From: Serratia sp. PL17
GTDB taxonomy: Bacteria > Pseudomonadota > Gammaproteobacteria > Enterobacterales > Enterobacteriaceae
Length of the DNA: 64,000 bases
Reading direction: 5' to 3'
NCBI RefSeq assembly: GCF_017832355.1
Contig: NZ_JAFIBY010000006.1
Location: 62,001 to 126,000 of the forward strand
How positions within the stretch are numbered: position 1 is the stretch's first letter; the number at the start of each line of letters is the position of its first letter. Positions 1 through 8,347 of the stretch are shown piece by piece. The position numbers and the translations under genes were made by a program. The notes under the pieces are model-generated. The model did no database searches, was not told the DNA's origin, and saw nothing but the letters and a program-made list of their open reading frames with translations.

Positions 1-198
1 ATCGACGTTGACGGCGTGCCACTGCGTCAGTTAGACAGCATCATCACCAGCAGCGGCGAGAAAGCCTACTCTTCTATCTTGATTGGCACGCTGAACAATA
101 ACATGCTGACTATTCAGGTGACCCTGCCGGCGGATAACCAGCAGCAGGCACAGGCTGAAGCCGAAGGCATCATCAAAACGCTGAAGCTGAAAAAATAA
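1..198 (+). CDS. dcrB: DcrB family lipoprotein, C-terminal end (5' truncated)
   Basis: The frame is open from base 1 and ends at TAA 196-198, so only the last 65 residues are present and the start lies outside the window. The visible segment (QLDSI, AYSS, LTIQVTLPAD, AEGIIKTL) follows the C-terminus of E. coli DcrB as I remember it, nearly position by position. DcrB is an inner-membrane-associated lipoprotein of enterobacteria, named for its requirement in phage C1/C6 DNA entry and later linked to lipoprotein maturation and envelope homeostasis. The lipobox cannot be seen because the N-terminus is missing. The gene converges on glpC, with a bidirectional terminator between them. The assignment rests on similarity alone. 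Confidence 0.85.
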   Translation: MDVDGVPLRQLDSIITSSGEKAYSSILIGTLNNNMLTIQVTLPADNQQQAQAEAEGIIKTLKLKK

Positions 199-206
199 AT
201 ACGCGA

Positions 207-239
207 CTGTGTCCCTCCATTGAACCTGGAGGGACACAG
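207..239. terminator. Bidirectional hairpin between dcrB and glpC
   Basis: A perfect 13-bp stem (CTGTGTCCCTCCA at 207-219 pairs with 227-239) with a 7-nt loop lies between the convergent dcrB and glpC stop codons. It has no long T tract, but its position suits transcription ending from both sides. Confidence 0.7.
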
Positions 240-250
240 CCTGCGGTGCC

Positions 251-1450
251 TTACGCCAATGCCTGCGCCAGCAGAGTGATCGGATGTTCGCAGCGCTTGC
301 TGGTCGACATTTCGATTTGCCATTTGCAGGTTTCGCAGTCGGTGACCACGACATCCACGCCACTTTCCTCTATCTGGCGGAACAGCGATGCACCGATCCC
401 CTGTGAGGTCGCATAGTTTTCCGATTTAAAACCGTAGGTGCCGGCAATCCCACAGCACTGCGAGTCCAGCACGATCAGCTCCAGCCCCGGGATTTGCCGC
501 AACAATTCCAGCGTATAAGCAGTCCAGCCCATTTTCTCCATATGGCAAGGCGTATGGTAAGCCACCCGTAATGGCGTGTTTTTCAATGGCAACTGACGTC
601 CTTGATTGATCAGGCGATACAGATAACGTGTCGCCAGCTCTACCCGTTCACGCACTGCCGAGGTATCCACCTCCAGCAAATGCGGATATTCATCGCGCAG
701 AGTAAAAGTACAGCTCGACGACGTTGCCACGACAGGAATACCGCGCTCCAGCACCGCTTCATGCAGCGACTCTGCATTCACCTTGGCCTGCTTTTTGGCC
801 TGGGCGATAAAGCCGTTGGCGATTAGCGGCACGCCGCAGCATTTTTCACGCTTTAGCAGCTGCACGCCGATATCCATCGCATTAAAGACCTTGATCAGAT
901 CCTTACCCAGTTGCGGATGGTTGTAATTGACGAAGCAGCCGTGGAAAAACGCCACCTGCTCAGCGTAACGCTGCTGGACCTGCGCTTGCTGGCGGTACCA
1001 GCGCCGGAAGGTGCCAAACGAATATTTAGGCAGTTCGCGACGATGGTCAATTTTTAACGCCTTATCCAGTAAAGCGCGTACCGGTTTCAACCCGGTAGCT
1101 GCATTAACGATCGGTGCAAACGGCGTCGATAGCGAGCCCATAATATCGGTGTGGCTCAGGATGGCATCGCGCAACGTAGGTTTGCTTTGGGCATAGTCGG
1201 CGCGAGCCCGTTGAATGATATCGCCGATTTTGACGTCTGACGGGCAAGCCACCTCACAGCGTTTGCAGTTAGTGCAATACTTAAGCGCTTCGTCGTACAA
1301 CGCCGGATCCTTGAGCCTCAGACGTTCACCGTCAGGCCCCGCCTGCTTTGGCCCCGGATAGAGTGGGTTGACTTTGGCCACGGGACAATAGGTGGTGCAC
1401 ACCGTACACTTGATGCAGTTCTCAAAACTATTGTCTTTCTGTAGGCTCAT
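251..1450 (-). CDS. glpC: Anaerobic glycerol-3-phosphate dehydrogenase subunit C
   Basis: GlpC (399 aa; E. coli 396) is the iron-sulfur membrane anchor that passes electrons from the GlpAB flavoprotein dimer to menaquinone during anaerobic G3P oxidation. Two ferredoxin-type 4Fe-4S motifs are visible near the N-terminus (CIKCTVCTTYCP at about residues 12-23 and CTNCKRCEVACP at about 62-73). Two cysteine-rich CCG domains follow, with CCGVPL and CCGIAG signatures. The start at 1450 was chosen because AGGAGGA lies just upstream and the following MSLQKDNSF aligns with the family. The longer reading frame from 1522 would run far into glpB. The start overlaps the glpB stop as ATGA, so translation is probably coupled. 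Confidence 0.95.
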   Translation of the reverse strand: MSLQKDNSFENCIKCTVCTTYCPVAKVNPLYPGPKQAGPDGERLRLKDPALYDEALKYCTNCKRCEVACPSDVKIGDIIQRARADYAQSKPTLRDAILSHTDIMGSLSTPFAPIVNAATGLKPVRALLDKALKIDHRRELPKYSFGTFRRWYRQQAQVQQRYAEQVAFFHGCFVNYNHPQLGKDLIKVFNAMDIGVQLLKREKCCGVPLIANGFIAQAKKQAKVNAESLHEAVLERGIPVVATSSSCTFTLRDEYPHLLEVDTSAVRERVELATRYLYRLINQGRQLPLKNTPLRVAYHTPCHMEKMGWTAYTLELLRQIPGLELIVLDSQCCGIAGTYGFKSENYATSQGIGASLFRQIEESGVDVVVTDCETCKWQIEMSTSKRCEHPITLLAQALA

Positions 1451-2718
1451 GGTTGCTCCTCCTGCGCTGCAATCTGTTGCGCAACATGCAGCGCTCCAAT
1501 CAGCGAAACACCCGCGCCGCAACCCTGCTGCAGCGGATCGTAGCTACCAGTCACCGCACCAATCGCGAACAGGTTGCTCAATGGCTCCCCGTGTCTTATT
1601 GCCCGTAACTGGCTATCGGTACGCACCCCAAATTGCAGATAGGGTTGCGGAGCAAACAGATCGCTATGGCACCAATCTGCGCGATCGGTTCGGCTGTCGA
1701 CATCCAACCCCAATACCGGTTCACGTATACCGTCGAAGTCCGCCACCAGCCCATTACTGAAAAAGCTGCCGCTGGCCAGCACCACGTGTTGCGCAATGAG
1801 CGGAATATCGGTGTGGTTGCGGGTATAGAGACCCGTCACACGCCCAGCGTCGATATCTGCCCGCAGTACGCTGTCACCTGGCATAAAAACGCCGCCCAGT
1901 TGCTGTAAACGCGATCGCAGAGCCTGGTGCAAGCGCATGCCCAACACCGAAGGGGGGAGCGTCGGCAACACGCGGATAGGTTTCCCCACCGCCGCCTGCA
2001 GCGCCGCCAGCGGCTTATCGTCTTCCAACCCCAAGCAGGCGGGCAAGAAAATCGCCTCGGCATCCCCGGCAAGTCGACGCACTTCATCCGCCATCAATGT
2101 CAGGTTCTCAGCAAGATCCAGCACTCTGGCAATATTCACCGCCCGAAACTCACTGGGGTTGTTACGCAACCGGTCCAGCACAGGCAGGTGCATATGAGCC
2201 ACTTCGGCCTTGATCCCCAACGCCTGCGTCAAGGAACTGGCAACCAGCTGGGGCTGAAAATCTAAAAATCCTTCGATACCAATTACCGCGATGTTTTGCC
2301 ATGGAAGCTCCCCTTCCAGCGGCGTGACGGGTATCGCCTGCGGGCTGAGCCAAGTGGCTCGGCGCGTGCCAAGCGGCGTAACGCGCAGATGATTACGTTC
2401 GCTGCCCCCCTGTAAACTGAGGCCGCAGCGATGCAGCAACCGTGCTGCTTCGTCAGACAACGTGGCTACCCGTTCCGCCCCCATCAATGAATAGGGGTGC
2501 TGAGGGGCTTGTATGGCAAGCGCAGGCAACGCTGCCAGGGGAGCCTCTACCGGCGTGCCGTCGGGTAACTGTGCCAGCAGATCAAGCGAGCCGGAGGAGA
2601 AATAGAGGGCACTCTGGCCTGAACTGACGACGGCACAACGCTTGCCTTGCTCCGACAAGCGAATCGCACAGGTCATGCCCGCCAACCCGCCGCCAATCAC
2701 CACTACGTCAAATCGCAT
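1447..2718 (-). CDS. glpB: Anaerobic glycerol-3-phosphate dehydrogenase subunit B
   Basis: GlpB (423 aa; E. coli 419) is the second flavoprotein subunit of the anaerobic G3P dehydrogenase and pairs with GlpA on the cytoplasmic face of the membrane. The N-terminus carries a dinucleotide-binding fold (MRFDVVVIGGGLAGMTCA). The C-terminus has the second FAD signature (LFAIGAVTGSYDP, then GCGAG). Two adjacent ATG codons exist at 2721 and 2718. I chose 2718 because AGGAGG then sits 6 nt away and the protein starts MRFD as in E. coli. The start lies inside the last codons of glpA (11-nt overlap), and the stop overlaps glpC by 4 nt, giving a tightly coupled glpACB operon. Confidence 0.94.
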   Translation of the reverse strand: MRFDVVVIGGGLAGMTCAIRLSEQGKRCAVVSSGQSALYFSSGSLDLLAQLPDGTPVEAPLAALPALAIQAPQHPYSLMGAERVATLSDEAARLLHRCGLSLQGGSERNHLRVTPLGTRRATWLSPQAIPVTPLEGELPWQNIAVIGIEGFLDFQPQLVASSLTQALGIKAEVAHMHLPVLDRLRNNPSEFRAVNIARVLDLAENLTLMADEVRRLAGDAEAIFLPACLGLEDDKPLAALQAAVGKPIRVLPTLPPSVLGMRLHQALRSRLQQLGGVFMPGDSVLRADIDAGRVTGLYTRNHTDIPLIAQHVVLASGSFFSNGLVADFDGIREPVLGLDVDSRTDRADWCHSDLFAPQPYLQFGVRTDSQLRAIRHGEPLSNLFAIGAVTGSYDPLQQGCGAGVSLIGALHVAQQIAAQEEQP

Positions 2719-4351
2719 CATCGGCCTCCTGTTCCTCCCGGGCATCAAGCCCGCACAATCCCTGGTAAACCCAACTGGTAAATTCGCTTTCGCGTAGCGC
2801 ATCCCCCCAAGCGATAGGTCGTACCCCTTTCCAACGCTCATTGAGGAAATGTGATAACTGATCGATAGACTGCTGCGGGGTGGTGACGTTAAAACGCGTG
2901 AGTAGCCCAGCGGCGCGACAGGCGCAAAGCTCACCTTGGCAGGTGCCCATGCCAACGCGGGTACGACGGCGCAGATCGACCAGATTATTGACGGTGAGCG
3001 TGTTCACCGCATAACGCACCTCGCCAGCGGTAACGGCTTCACATTCGCACACCAGGCTGTTATCCAGCCGATCGCCAGCCGGTACCCGACTGGCACGGTC
3101 ACCGTGACGATAAACCGCCGAACCGCGAATGCTGGCGGGGAGAGAAACCACGCTGCGTACGGTTTCTTCCGCCGACTGGCGGGAACCCGGTAGGGCCTCT
3201 TGCGCAGTGGTGCAGGGGCTAGTTAACCCGAGCTTTTCGCATACTTTATCGGTGGCCCACTGTGCCATCAGCCGGTAGGTCATCAGTTTGCCGCCGGTGA
3301 TGGTGATAAACCCTTCCAACCCGTCACGGCTGGCATGATCTAGCAGCACAATGCCACGGCTGACGTTACGGCCACTCGGATCATCATCACTGGCCACCAG
3401 TGGACGCACGCCGGCATAAGCTCGCAGAATACGGGTCTGCGCCAGCTCCGGTGCCAATAACGCGCCTTCACGTATCAGGATGTCCACTTCTTGTGGTGTC
3501 ACCTGCATGTTGTCAATCTGGTCATAGTCAATGTGGGTGGACGTTGTGCCAATCAACGAAATGGTGTCGCCCGGAACCAGAATGTCGGCATCTGCGGGCT
3601 TGCGGCAACGGTTGATCACCATGTTATTGATGCGATGCCCGAGGATCAGCAAAGCACCTTTCGCCGGGAACATGCGAATACGCAAATCGGCATATTCCGC
3701 AATCTGCTGGCCCCAAATGCCGGCGGCGTTAACCACTATTTCGGCATGAATATCGTAGCGGCGCGCAGATTTATGGTCGAAAACGCGCACGCCTGTCACG
3801 CGATCGCCCACACGAATCAAACCAACCACCTGATGATAGGTCAGAATTTGCGCCCCGTGCTCACGGGCATCGAGCATATTCGCGGCGGTTAGTCGGAACG
3901 GATCAACAGTGCCATCGGGTACGCGCACCGCACCTATCAATGTTGGATTCGCCGCGGGCTCCAGGCGCAGTGCCAACTGTGGGTCAATCGCTTCGGCGTT
4001 GATGCCGGCACTGTGACAGGCGGCAATAAACTCTTGTTGGTAGGCCAACGAATCCTGCGGCAACGTAATAAACAGCCCATCGGTACGCTCAATGCAGTGA
4101 TGTGCAATGCGTTTGAGGATACGGTTTTCTTCTATACACTCGCGTGCCGACTCGCCGTCGGTCACCGCATAACGCGCACCACTGTGCAACAGGCCATGGT
4201 TGCGGCCCGTCGCGCCAGTCGCGATGTCGTGGCGCTCAAGCAGTATGCAACGCAGTCCACGGCGCGCACAGTCACGCGCAATGCCCGCGCCGGTTGCGCC
4301 ACCGCCGATGATGATCACATCCGTTTCGTTAGCCGGTGAATGGCTGCTCAT
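2708..4351 (-). CDS. glpA: Anaerobic glycerol-3-phosphate dehydrogenase subunit A
   Basis: GlpA (547 aa; E. coli 542) is the catalytic FAD subunit that oxidises sn-glycerol 3-phosphate to dihydroxyacetone phosphate under anaerobic conditions. The N-terminal FAD-binding motif (DVIIIGGGATGAGIARD) is followed by the DAO-type domain. A C-terminal BFD-like [2Fe-2S] domain shows paired cysteines (VCECEAVT, then GTCQGELCACR). It is the first gene of glpACB, transcribed divergently from glpT across a 365-bp control region containing GlpR and CRP sites. A GAGGGAGTG ribosome site precedes the ATG at 4351. Regulation by G3P (GlpR) and cAMP-CRP is known in E. coli and fits the sites here. Confidence 0.96.
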   Translation of the reverse strand: MSSHSPANETDVIIIGGGATGAGIARDCARRGLRCILLERHDIATGATGRNHGLLHSGARYAVTDGESARECIEENRILKRIAHHCIERTDGLFITLPQDSLAYQQEFIAACHSAGINAEAIDPQLALRLEPAANPTLIGAVRVPDGTVDPFRLTAANMLDAREHGAQILTYHQVVGLIRVGDRVTGVRVFDHKSARRYDIHAEIVVNAAGIWGQQIAEYADLRIRMFPAKGALLILGHRINNMVINRCRKPADADILVPGDTISLIGTTSTHIDYDQIDNMQVTPQEVDILIREGALLAPELAQTRILRAYAGVRPLVASDDDPSGRNVSRGIVLLDHASRDGLEGFITITGGKLMTYRLMAQWATDKVCEKLGLTSPCTTAQEALPGSRQSAEETVRSVVSLPASIRGSAVYRHGDRASRVPAGDRLDNSLVCECEAVTAGEVRYAVNTLTVNNLVDLRRRTRVGMGTCQGELCACRAAGLLTRFNVTTPQQSIDQLSHFLNERWKGVRPIAWGDALRESEFTSWVYQGLCGLDAREEQEADDAI

Positions 4352-4470
4352 GACACTCCCTCATGATCCGTGGTTATGCGTCTATTGAGCCACAGTCACT
4401 GGGGTCTTTGTTTGATAAGGAACAATAACGAACCTGAAACGAAAACATAATGTCCACAAAAAACCATGAA

Positions 4471-4486
4471 TGTGATCATAATCACG
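4471..4486. promoter_or_regulatory. CRP-cAMP binding site, glpA/glpT intergenic region
   Basis: TGTGATCATAATCACG matches the CRP core TGTGA-N6-TCACA at 9 of 10 conserved positions, with the usual A/T-rich flanks. It lies 120 bp upstream of glpA and about 230 bp upstream of glpT. In E. coli this divergent region is CRP-activated. Confidence 0.8.
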
Positions 4487-4606
4487 ATTTTTGGGTGTTT
4501 TTCTATTTCATAACGTTAACGAATCGCTCAAAATTCGCCGGTGCTTCATAAAAGTGTAACAATTGCGCCATTCATCACAGCGACACCAGGCTGATTTGAC
4601 TAGGAT

Positions 4607-4653
4607 GGCGCTCGTTATGGAACATAAAAACACCACATTCGATATCCGCTCAA
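4607..4653. promoter_or_regulatory. Two tandem GlpR operator candidates
   Basis: Two 20-bp imperfect palindromes resemble the GlpR consensus (TTCG-WTAW-CGAA core). The first is 4607-4626, with CTCG-TTAT-GGAACATA. The second is 4634-4653, with ATTCG-ATAT-CCGCTCAA. They are 7 bp apart and end about 60 bp upstream of the glpT start. A weaker half-site (AACGAAAACAT) lies near 4438. GlpR is the G3P-released repressor of these operons in E. coli. This is motif evidence only. Confidence 0.6.
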
Positions 4654-4716
4654 TCATCAAATGAACGTACAAGATCATATTGATGTGATAACTAGATAAA
4701 GCCATCGGAGGCGCTC

Positions 4717-6072
4717 ATGTTGAGTATTTTTAAGCCGGCAGCACACATTTCCCGTGTGCCGGTCGACAAAGTCGACCCGCTGTACCGTAAATTGCGCTGG
4801 CAAATTTTTATGGGGATTTTCTTCGGTTATGCCGCCTATTACCTGGTGCGCAAGAACTTCACCCTGGCCATGCCTTATTTGATTGACCAAGGTTTCAGCC
4901 GCGGTGACCTCGGTTTCGCGCTGTCCGGTATTTCTATCGCCTACGGTTTTTCCAAATTCATCATGGGGTCGGTGTCTGACCGCTCCAACCCGCGCGTATT
5001 CCTGCCCGCCGGCTTGATTTTGGCCGCAGCAGTGATGTTGTTCATGGGCTTCGTGCCTTGGGCAACGTCTAGCATCGCTGTCATGTTCGTGCTGCTGTTC
5101 CTGTGCGGTTGGTTCCAGGGAATGGGCTGGCCGCCGTGTGGCCGAACCATGGTGCACTGGTGGTCGCAGAAAGAACGCGGCGGTATTGTTTCGGTCTGGA
5201 ACTGTGCCCACAACGTAGGTGGTGGTCTGCCGCCACTGCTGTTCCTGCTCGGTATGGCATGGTTCAACGACTGGCATGCTGCGCTGTATATGCCGGCCTT
5301 CGGTGCCATCCTGGTCGCCCTGATCGCCTTTGCCCTAATGCGTGACACCCCACAATCTTGTGGCCTGCCACCGATCGAAGAATACAAAAACGATTACCCG
5401 GACGATTACAGCGATAAAGCGGAAGAAGAGCTGACTGCCAAGCAAATCTTCATGCAATACATTCTGCCGAACAAGCTGTTGTGGTACATCGCCGTAGCCA
5501 ACGTGTTCGTCTACCTGTTGCGTTACGGCATCCTGGACTGGTCACCGACCTACCTGAAAGAAGTGAAGCATTTTGCGCTGGACAAGTCTTCCTGGGCTTA
5601 CTTCCTGTACGAATATGCCGGTATTCCGGGCACCCTGCTGTGCGGCTGGATGTCGGACAAGGTGTTCAAAGGTAACCGCGGTGCAACGGGCGTGTTCTTT
5701 ATGACCCTGGTGACCATCGCCACCGTGGTTTACTGGCTGAACCCGGTCGGTAATCCTGGCATCGATATGGCCTGTATGATCACCATCGGCTTCCTGATTT
5801 ATGGCCCGGTGATGTTGATCGGTCTGCACGCATTGGAGCTGGCGCCGAAGAAAGCAGCCGGTACCGCTGCGGGCTTCACCGGTCTGTTCGGTTACCTGGG
5901 GGGTTCCGTCGCAGCCAGCGCCATCGTCGGCTATACCGTTGACTACTTCGGTTGGGACGGCGGCTTCATGGTGATGATTGGCGGCAGCATCGGTGCGGTA
6001 GTCCTGTTGTTGCTGACCATGATGAGCGAGAAAAAGCACCACGCAGAAATCGCTGCCAATAAACGCGGTTAA
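4717..6072 (+). CDS. glpT: Glycerol-3-phosphate:phosphate antiporter
   Basis: GlpT (451 aa; E. coli 452) is an inner-membrane major facilitator protein with 12 predicted helices. It exchanges external G3P for internal phosphate and is the known route of fosfomycin entry. The two substrate-binding arginines of the family are recognisable: Arg45 in YYLVRKNF and the second in [10 protein letters not shown]. The MFS loop motif follows helix 2 ([10 protein letters not shown]). The ATG has a GGAGG site 6 nt upstream. It is the first gene of glpTQ; glpQ follows after 231 bp that hold two copies of a hairpin and an inserted repeat. Confidence 0.97.
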   Translation: MLSIFKPAAHISRVPVDKVDPLYRKLRWQIFMGIFFGYAAYYLVRKNFTLAMPYLIDQGFSRGDLGFALSGISIAYGFSKFIMGSVSDRSNPRVFLPAGLILAAAVMLFMGFVPWATSSIAVMFVLLFLCGWFQGMGWPPCGRTMVHWWSQKERGGIVSVWNCAHNVGGGLPPLLFLLGMAWFNDWHAALYMPAFGAILVALIAFALMRDTPQSCGLPPIEEYKNDYPDDYSDKAEEELTAKQIFMQYILPNKLLWYIAVANVFVYLLRYGILDWSPTYLKEVKHFALDKSSWAYFLYEYAGIPGTLLCGWMSDKVFKGNRGATGVFFMTLVTIATVVYWLNPVGNPGIDMACMITIGFLIYGPVMLIGLHALELAPKKAAGTAAGFTGLFGYLGGSVAASAIVGYTVDYFGWDGGFMVMIGGSIGAVVLLLLTMMSEKKHHAEIAANKRG

Positions 6073-6098
6073 GTTTCATATCACTGTCGCATTATTTA

Positions 6099-6117
6099 AA
6101 GGCCGCATTGCGGCCTT
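6099..6117. terminator. Hairpin after glpT, first copy
   Basis: AAGGCCGC-ATT-GCGGCCTT forms a compact GC-rich stem 26 bp after the glpT stop. It has no T tract, so it may be an mRNA-stabilising or partial-termination structure in the glpTQ transcript. A second copy lies at 6247-6267, beyond the repeat. Confidence 0.6.
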
Positions 6118-6124
6118 ACACTGC

Positions 6125-6238
6125 TGACAAAGCCTGTTATTAGGGAAAGTGTGCCGATGGGGTCGTAGCGGCTTGTCCGCCGGAGCGCCCCTCGGCGCGC
6201 TAAGCCCGGGCATCTCGGGTTCAAAAACCACTTTGTCA
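6125..6238 (+). repeat. Dispersed ~114-bp repeat, copy A (shared with 61711-61822)
   Basis: This 114-bp segment begins TGACAAAG and ends CTTTGTCA, an 8-bp terminal inverted repeat. It aligns along its whole length with a segment downstream of bcsC; by eye roughly 80% of positions agree, including GTTATTAGGGA, GCGGCTTGTCCGCCGGAGC and ATCTCGGGTTCAAA. It does not resemble ERIC. It separates glpT from glpQ. Short open frames through it are not conserved as protein and are not considered genes. Confidence 0.75.
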
Positions 6239-6246
6239 TCAAACTC

Positions 6247-6267
6247 AGGCCGCATTGCGGCCTTTTT
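6247..6267 (+). terminator. Hairpin after glpT, second copy, with T tract
   Basis: AGGCCGC-ATT-GCGGCCT followed by TTTTT repeats the hairpin at 6099-6117 on the other side of the inserted repeat. It could act as an intrinsic terminator or attenuator reducing glpQ expression relative to glpT. Confidence 0.6.
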
Positions 6268-6303
6268 ACTCCCCTCTGCCCCTACAACACGGAGAACAAC
6301 AAC

Positions 6304-7383
6304 ATGCGGACTCAAGTCAAAGCCCTGCTGACAGGGATCATCCTGGCGACCTCAATGGTCAGCGCGGCGCACGCCGCCGACAAGGTAGTCATTGCCCACC
6401 GTGGCGCCAGCGGTTATCTGCCGGAACACACGCTGCCCGCGAAGGCCATGGCCTATGCGCAGGGGGCAGACTTCCTCGAGCAGGATCTGGTGATGACCAA
6501 AGACAACGAGTTGGTGGTGTTGCATGACCACTATCTCGATCGCGTCACCGATGTGGCAGAACGTTTCCCAGACCGTGCGCGCAAAGATGGTCGCTATTAC
6601 GCCATCGACTTCACGTTGCCGGAAATTAAATCGCTGAAGTTTACCGAAGGCTTTGAGATCGAAAACGGCAAGAAGGTACAGGGATACCCAGGCCGTTTCC
6701 CGATGGGCAAATCCGACTTCCGTGTTCATACCTTCCAGGAAGAGATCGAGTTTGTTCAGGGCCTGAACCATTCAACCGGTAAAAATATCGGTATCTACCC
6801 GGAAATCAAAGCACCCTGGTTCCACAAGCAGGAAGGCAAAGACATCTCCAGCAAGGTGCTGTCAGTCCTGAAGCAGTATGGTTATACCGGCAAAGGCGAT
6901 AACGTCTATCTGCAATGCTTCGACGCCAACGAACTGAAGCGAATTAAAACCGAGCTTGAACCGAAGATGGGTATGGATCTGAAACTGATCCAACTGATTG
7001 CCTATAACAAGTGGCAGGAAACCTATGAGCAAAAGGCCGATGGCAAGTGGGTGGAATACGACTATGACTGGATGTTCAAACCAGGCGCGATGAAGCAAAT
7101 TGCTCAGTACGCCGACGGTATCGGACCGGACTACCACATGCTGGTGGTAGCGGAGAAATCCAAGCCCGGCAAGGTGGTATTGACCGACATGGTGAAGGAA
7201 GCCCATGCCAATAAACTGGCGGTGCACCCATTCACCATCCGTGCAGATGCGCTACCGAACTACGTCACCGACGTGAACCAACTGTATGACGTGATTTACA
7301 ACCAAGCAGGCGTTGACGGCGTATTCACCGACTTCCCTGACAAGGGCGTGCAATTCCTGCAAAAGCAGGGCCAGCACAAGTAA
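6304..7383 (+). CDS. glpQ: Periplasmic glycerophosphodiester phosphodiesterase
   Basis: GlpQ (359 aa; E. coli 358) hydrolyses deacylated phospholipids (glycerophosphodiesters) in the periplasm to G3P plus an alcohol, feeding GlpT. A Sec signal peptide is clear: basic start, hydrophobic core, cleavage after AHA at about residue 24. The GDPD catalytic block follows immediately (AHRGASGYLPEHT, then EQDLVMTKD and HDHYLDRVTD), giving the catalytic histidines and the Ca2+-binding acidic residues. The C-terminal GVDGVFTDFP motif is typical. A GGAG site lies 9 nt before the ATG. It is probably co-transcribed with glpT despite the structured gap. Confidence 0.96.
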   Translation: MRTQVKALLTGIILATSMVSAAHAADKVVIAHRGASGYLPEHTLPAKAMAYAQGADFLEQDLVMTKDNELVVLHDHYLDRVTDVAERFPDRARKDGRYYAIDFTLPEIKSLKFTEGFEIENGKKVQGYPGRFPMGKSDFRVHTFQEEIEFVQGLNHSTGKNIGIYPEIKAPWFHKQEGKDISSKVLSVLKQYGYTGKGDNVYLQCFDANELKRIKTELEPKMGMDLKLIQLIAYNKWQETYEQKADGKWVEYDYDWMFKPGAMKQIAQYADGIGPDYHMLVVAEKSKPGKVVLTDMVKEAHANKLAVHPFTIRADALPNYVTDVNQLYDVIYNQAGVDGVFTDFPDKGVQFLQKQGQHK

Positions 7384-7389
7384 CCATCA

Positions 7390-7407
7390 GGGCGCCGCAA
7401 GGCGCCC
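7390..7407 (+). terminator. glpQ: Intrinsic hairpin after glpQ
   Basis: GGGCGCC-GCAA-GGCGCCC begins 6 bp after the glpQ stop; the T tract is weak. It probably ends the glpTQ transcript. Confidence 0.65.
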
Positions 7408-7418
7408 CATGATAAGTC

Positions 7419-7536
7419 ACAACCCAATGGATTTCGCGTCCCGGCGAGGCTGACAAGTAAACGCATCCCCGGGAGCTTACTCAAGTCAGTGACTGGGGTA
7501 AGTGCGCGTAGCCAACAATGCTAAACGAAGGGTTAT
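7419..7536 (+). repeat. ERIC element between glpQ and yigL
   Basis: The core (GGGAGCTTACTC, then CAGTGACTGGGGTAAG and GTAGCCAAC) matches the enterobacterial repetitive intergenic consensus as I remember it. The left arm is more diverged. Its right end (AAGGGTTAT) runs into the last base of the yigL stop codon, so the element forms the start of the yigL 3' untranslated region. Confidence 0.8.
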
Positions 7537-8336
7537 CAGGCCAGGAACATCTTACGCAGATAGTGCGGTACCGCGTCGTCGACGTTGGAGCCAATCACTT
7601 CCAGCTCAGGCAGCTTGTCTTTCAGACGCTGGTGCGCGTCACGCATGATGCAGCCTTTACCGGCCATCGACAGCATTTCCAGATCATTCATACCGTCGCC
7701 AAAGGCAATGCACTCTTTCAGCGTATAGCCGATGATCTTGGCCACTTCTTCCAGCGCATGCCCTTTTGACACACCGCCCGCCATCACTTCCAGACAGGTT
7801 GGAAACGAGAAACTGACGTTAACCCGATCGCCCCAACGCGCATTGATGGCATCTTCCAGCGGCAGCAGTTTTTCGTGATCGTCACAGGTGAAGTACACCT
7901 TGCACACACCGTCGGTTTCCAGCAGTCCTGGCTCGAACAGTTGGTAGGTGAAGATCGACTCGCGGAAGAATTCCTCCTGCTCCGGGCTTTCGCGGTTGAT
8001 GTACCAGTCGTCGTTACGGTAGACGTTGGTGGTGATGTCCGCATCGTCATGCAGCATGCCGTAGAGATCACGGGCAATGTCTTCGGCCAGATTATGGCTG
8101 AAAATCAGCTCGCCGTCGGTATTGTGCACTCGAGCGCCATTAGAGGTGATCATAAAGGCATTGATATCGAGGCTATCGCGGATCTGCGCAACGTCGATAT
8201 GGTGGCGGCCGGTAGCAAAAACAAAATGCACGCCACGCTGGGTCAGCAGCTTCAAGGTCTCTTTGGCGTAAGGTGACAGCGTATGGTCAGGTGATAGCAG
8301 CGTGCCATCTAAATCGGAAGCAACGACGTGATACAT
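7536..8336 (-). CDS. yigL: HAD-family sugar/pyridoxal phosphatase YigL
   Basis: YigL (266 aa, the E. coli length) is a Cof-type (class IIB) haloacid dehalogenase-like phosphatase. In E. coli it acts on sugar phosphates and pyridoxal phosphate and is part of the SgrS response to sugar-phosphate stress. Motif I is DLDGTLLS (Asp nucleophile at residue 8), motif II is ITSNGA, motif III is the lysine in GGVSKGHAL, and motif IV is GDGMNDLEM. Its start lies 11 bp downstream of the pldB stop, so the two probably form an operon. In E. coli yigL was also reported to be stabilised within a pldB-yigL transcript. Confidence 0.94.
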   Translation of the reverse strand: MYHVVASDLDGTLLSPDHTLSPYAKETLKLLTQRGVHFVFATGRHHIDVAQIRDSLDINAFMITSNGARVHNTDGELIFSHNLAEDIARDLYGMLHDDADITTNVYRNDDWYINRESPEQEEFFRESIFTYQLFEPGLLETDGVCKVYFTCDDHEKLLPLEDAINARWGDRVNVSFSFPTCLEVMAGGVSKGHALEEVAKIIGYTLKECIAFGDGMNDLEMLSMAGKGCIMRDAHQRLKDKLPELEVIGSNVDDAVPHYLRKMFLA

Positions 8337-8347
8337 AGCGGTATGTT

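Noticed and set aside
6076-6315. 79-codon minus-strand ORF across repeat copy A
   Set aside because: Shares a few residues with the frame across copy B only because the DNA repeat is shared; frames diverge and shift between copies, so it is not protein-coding.
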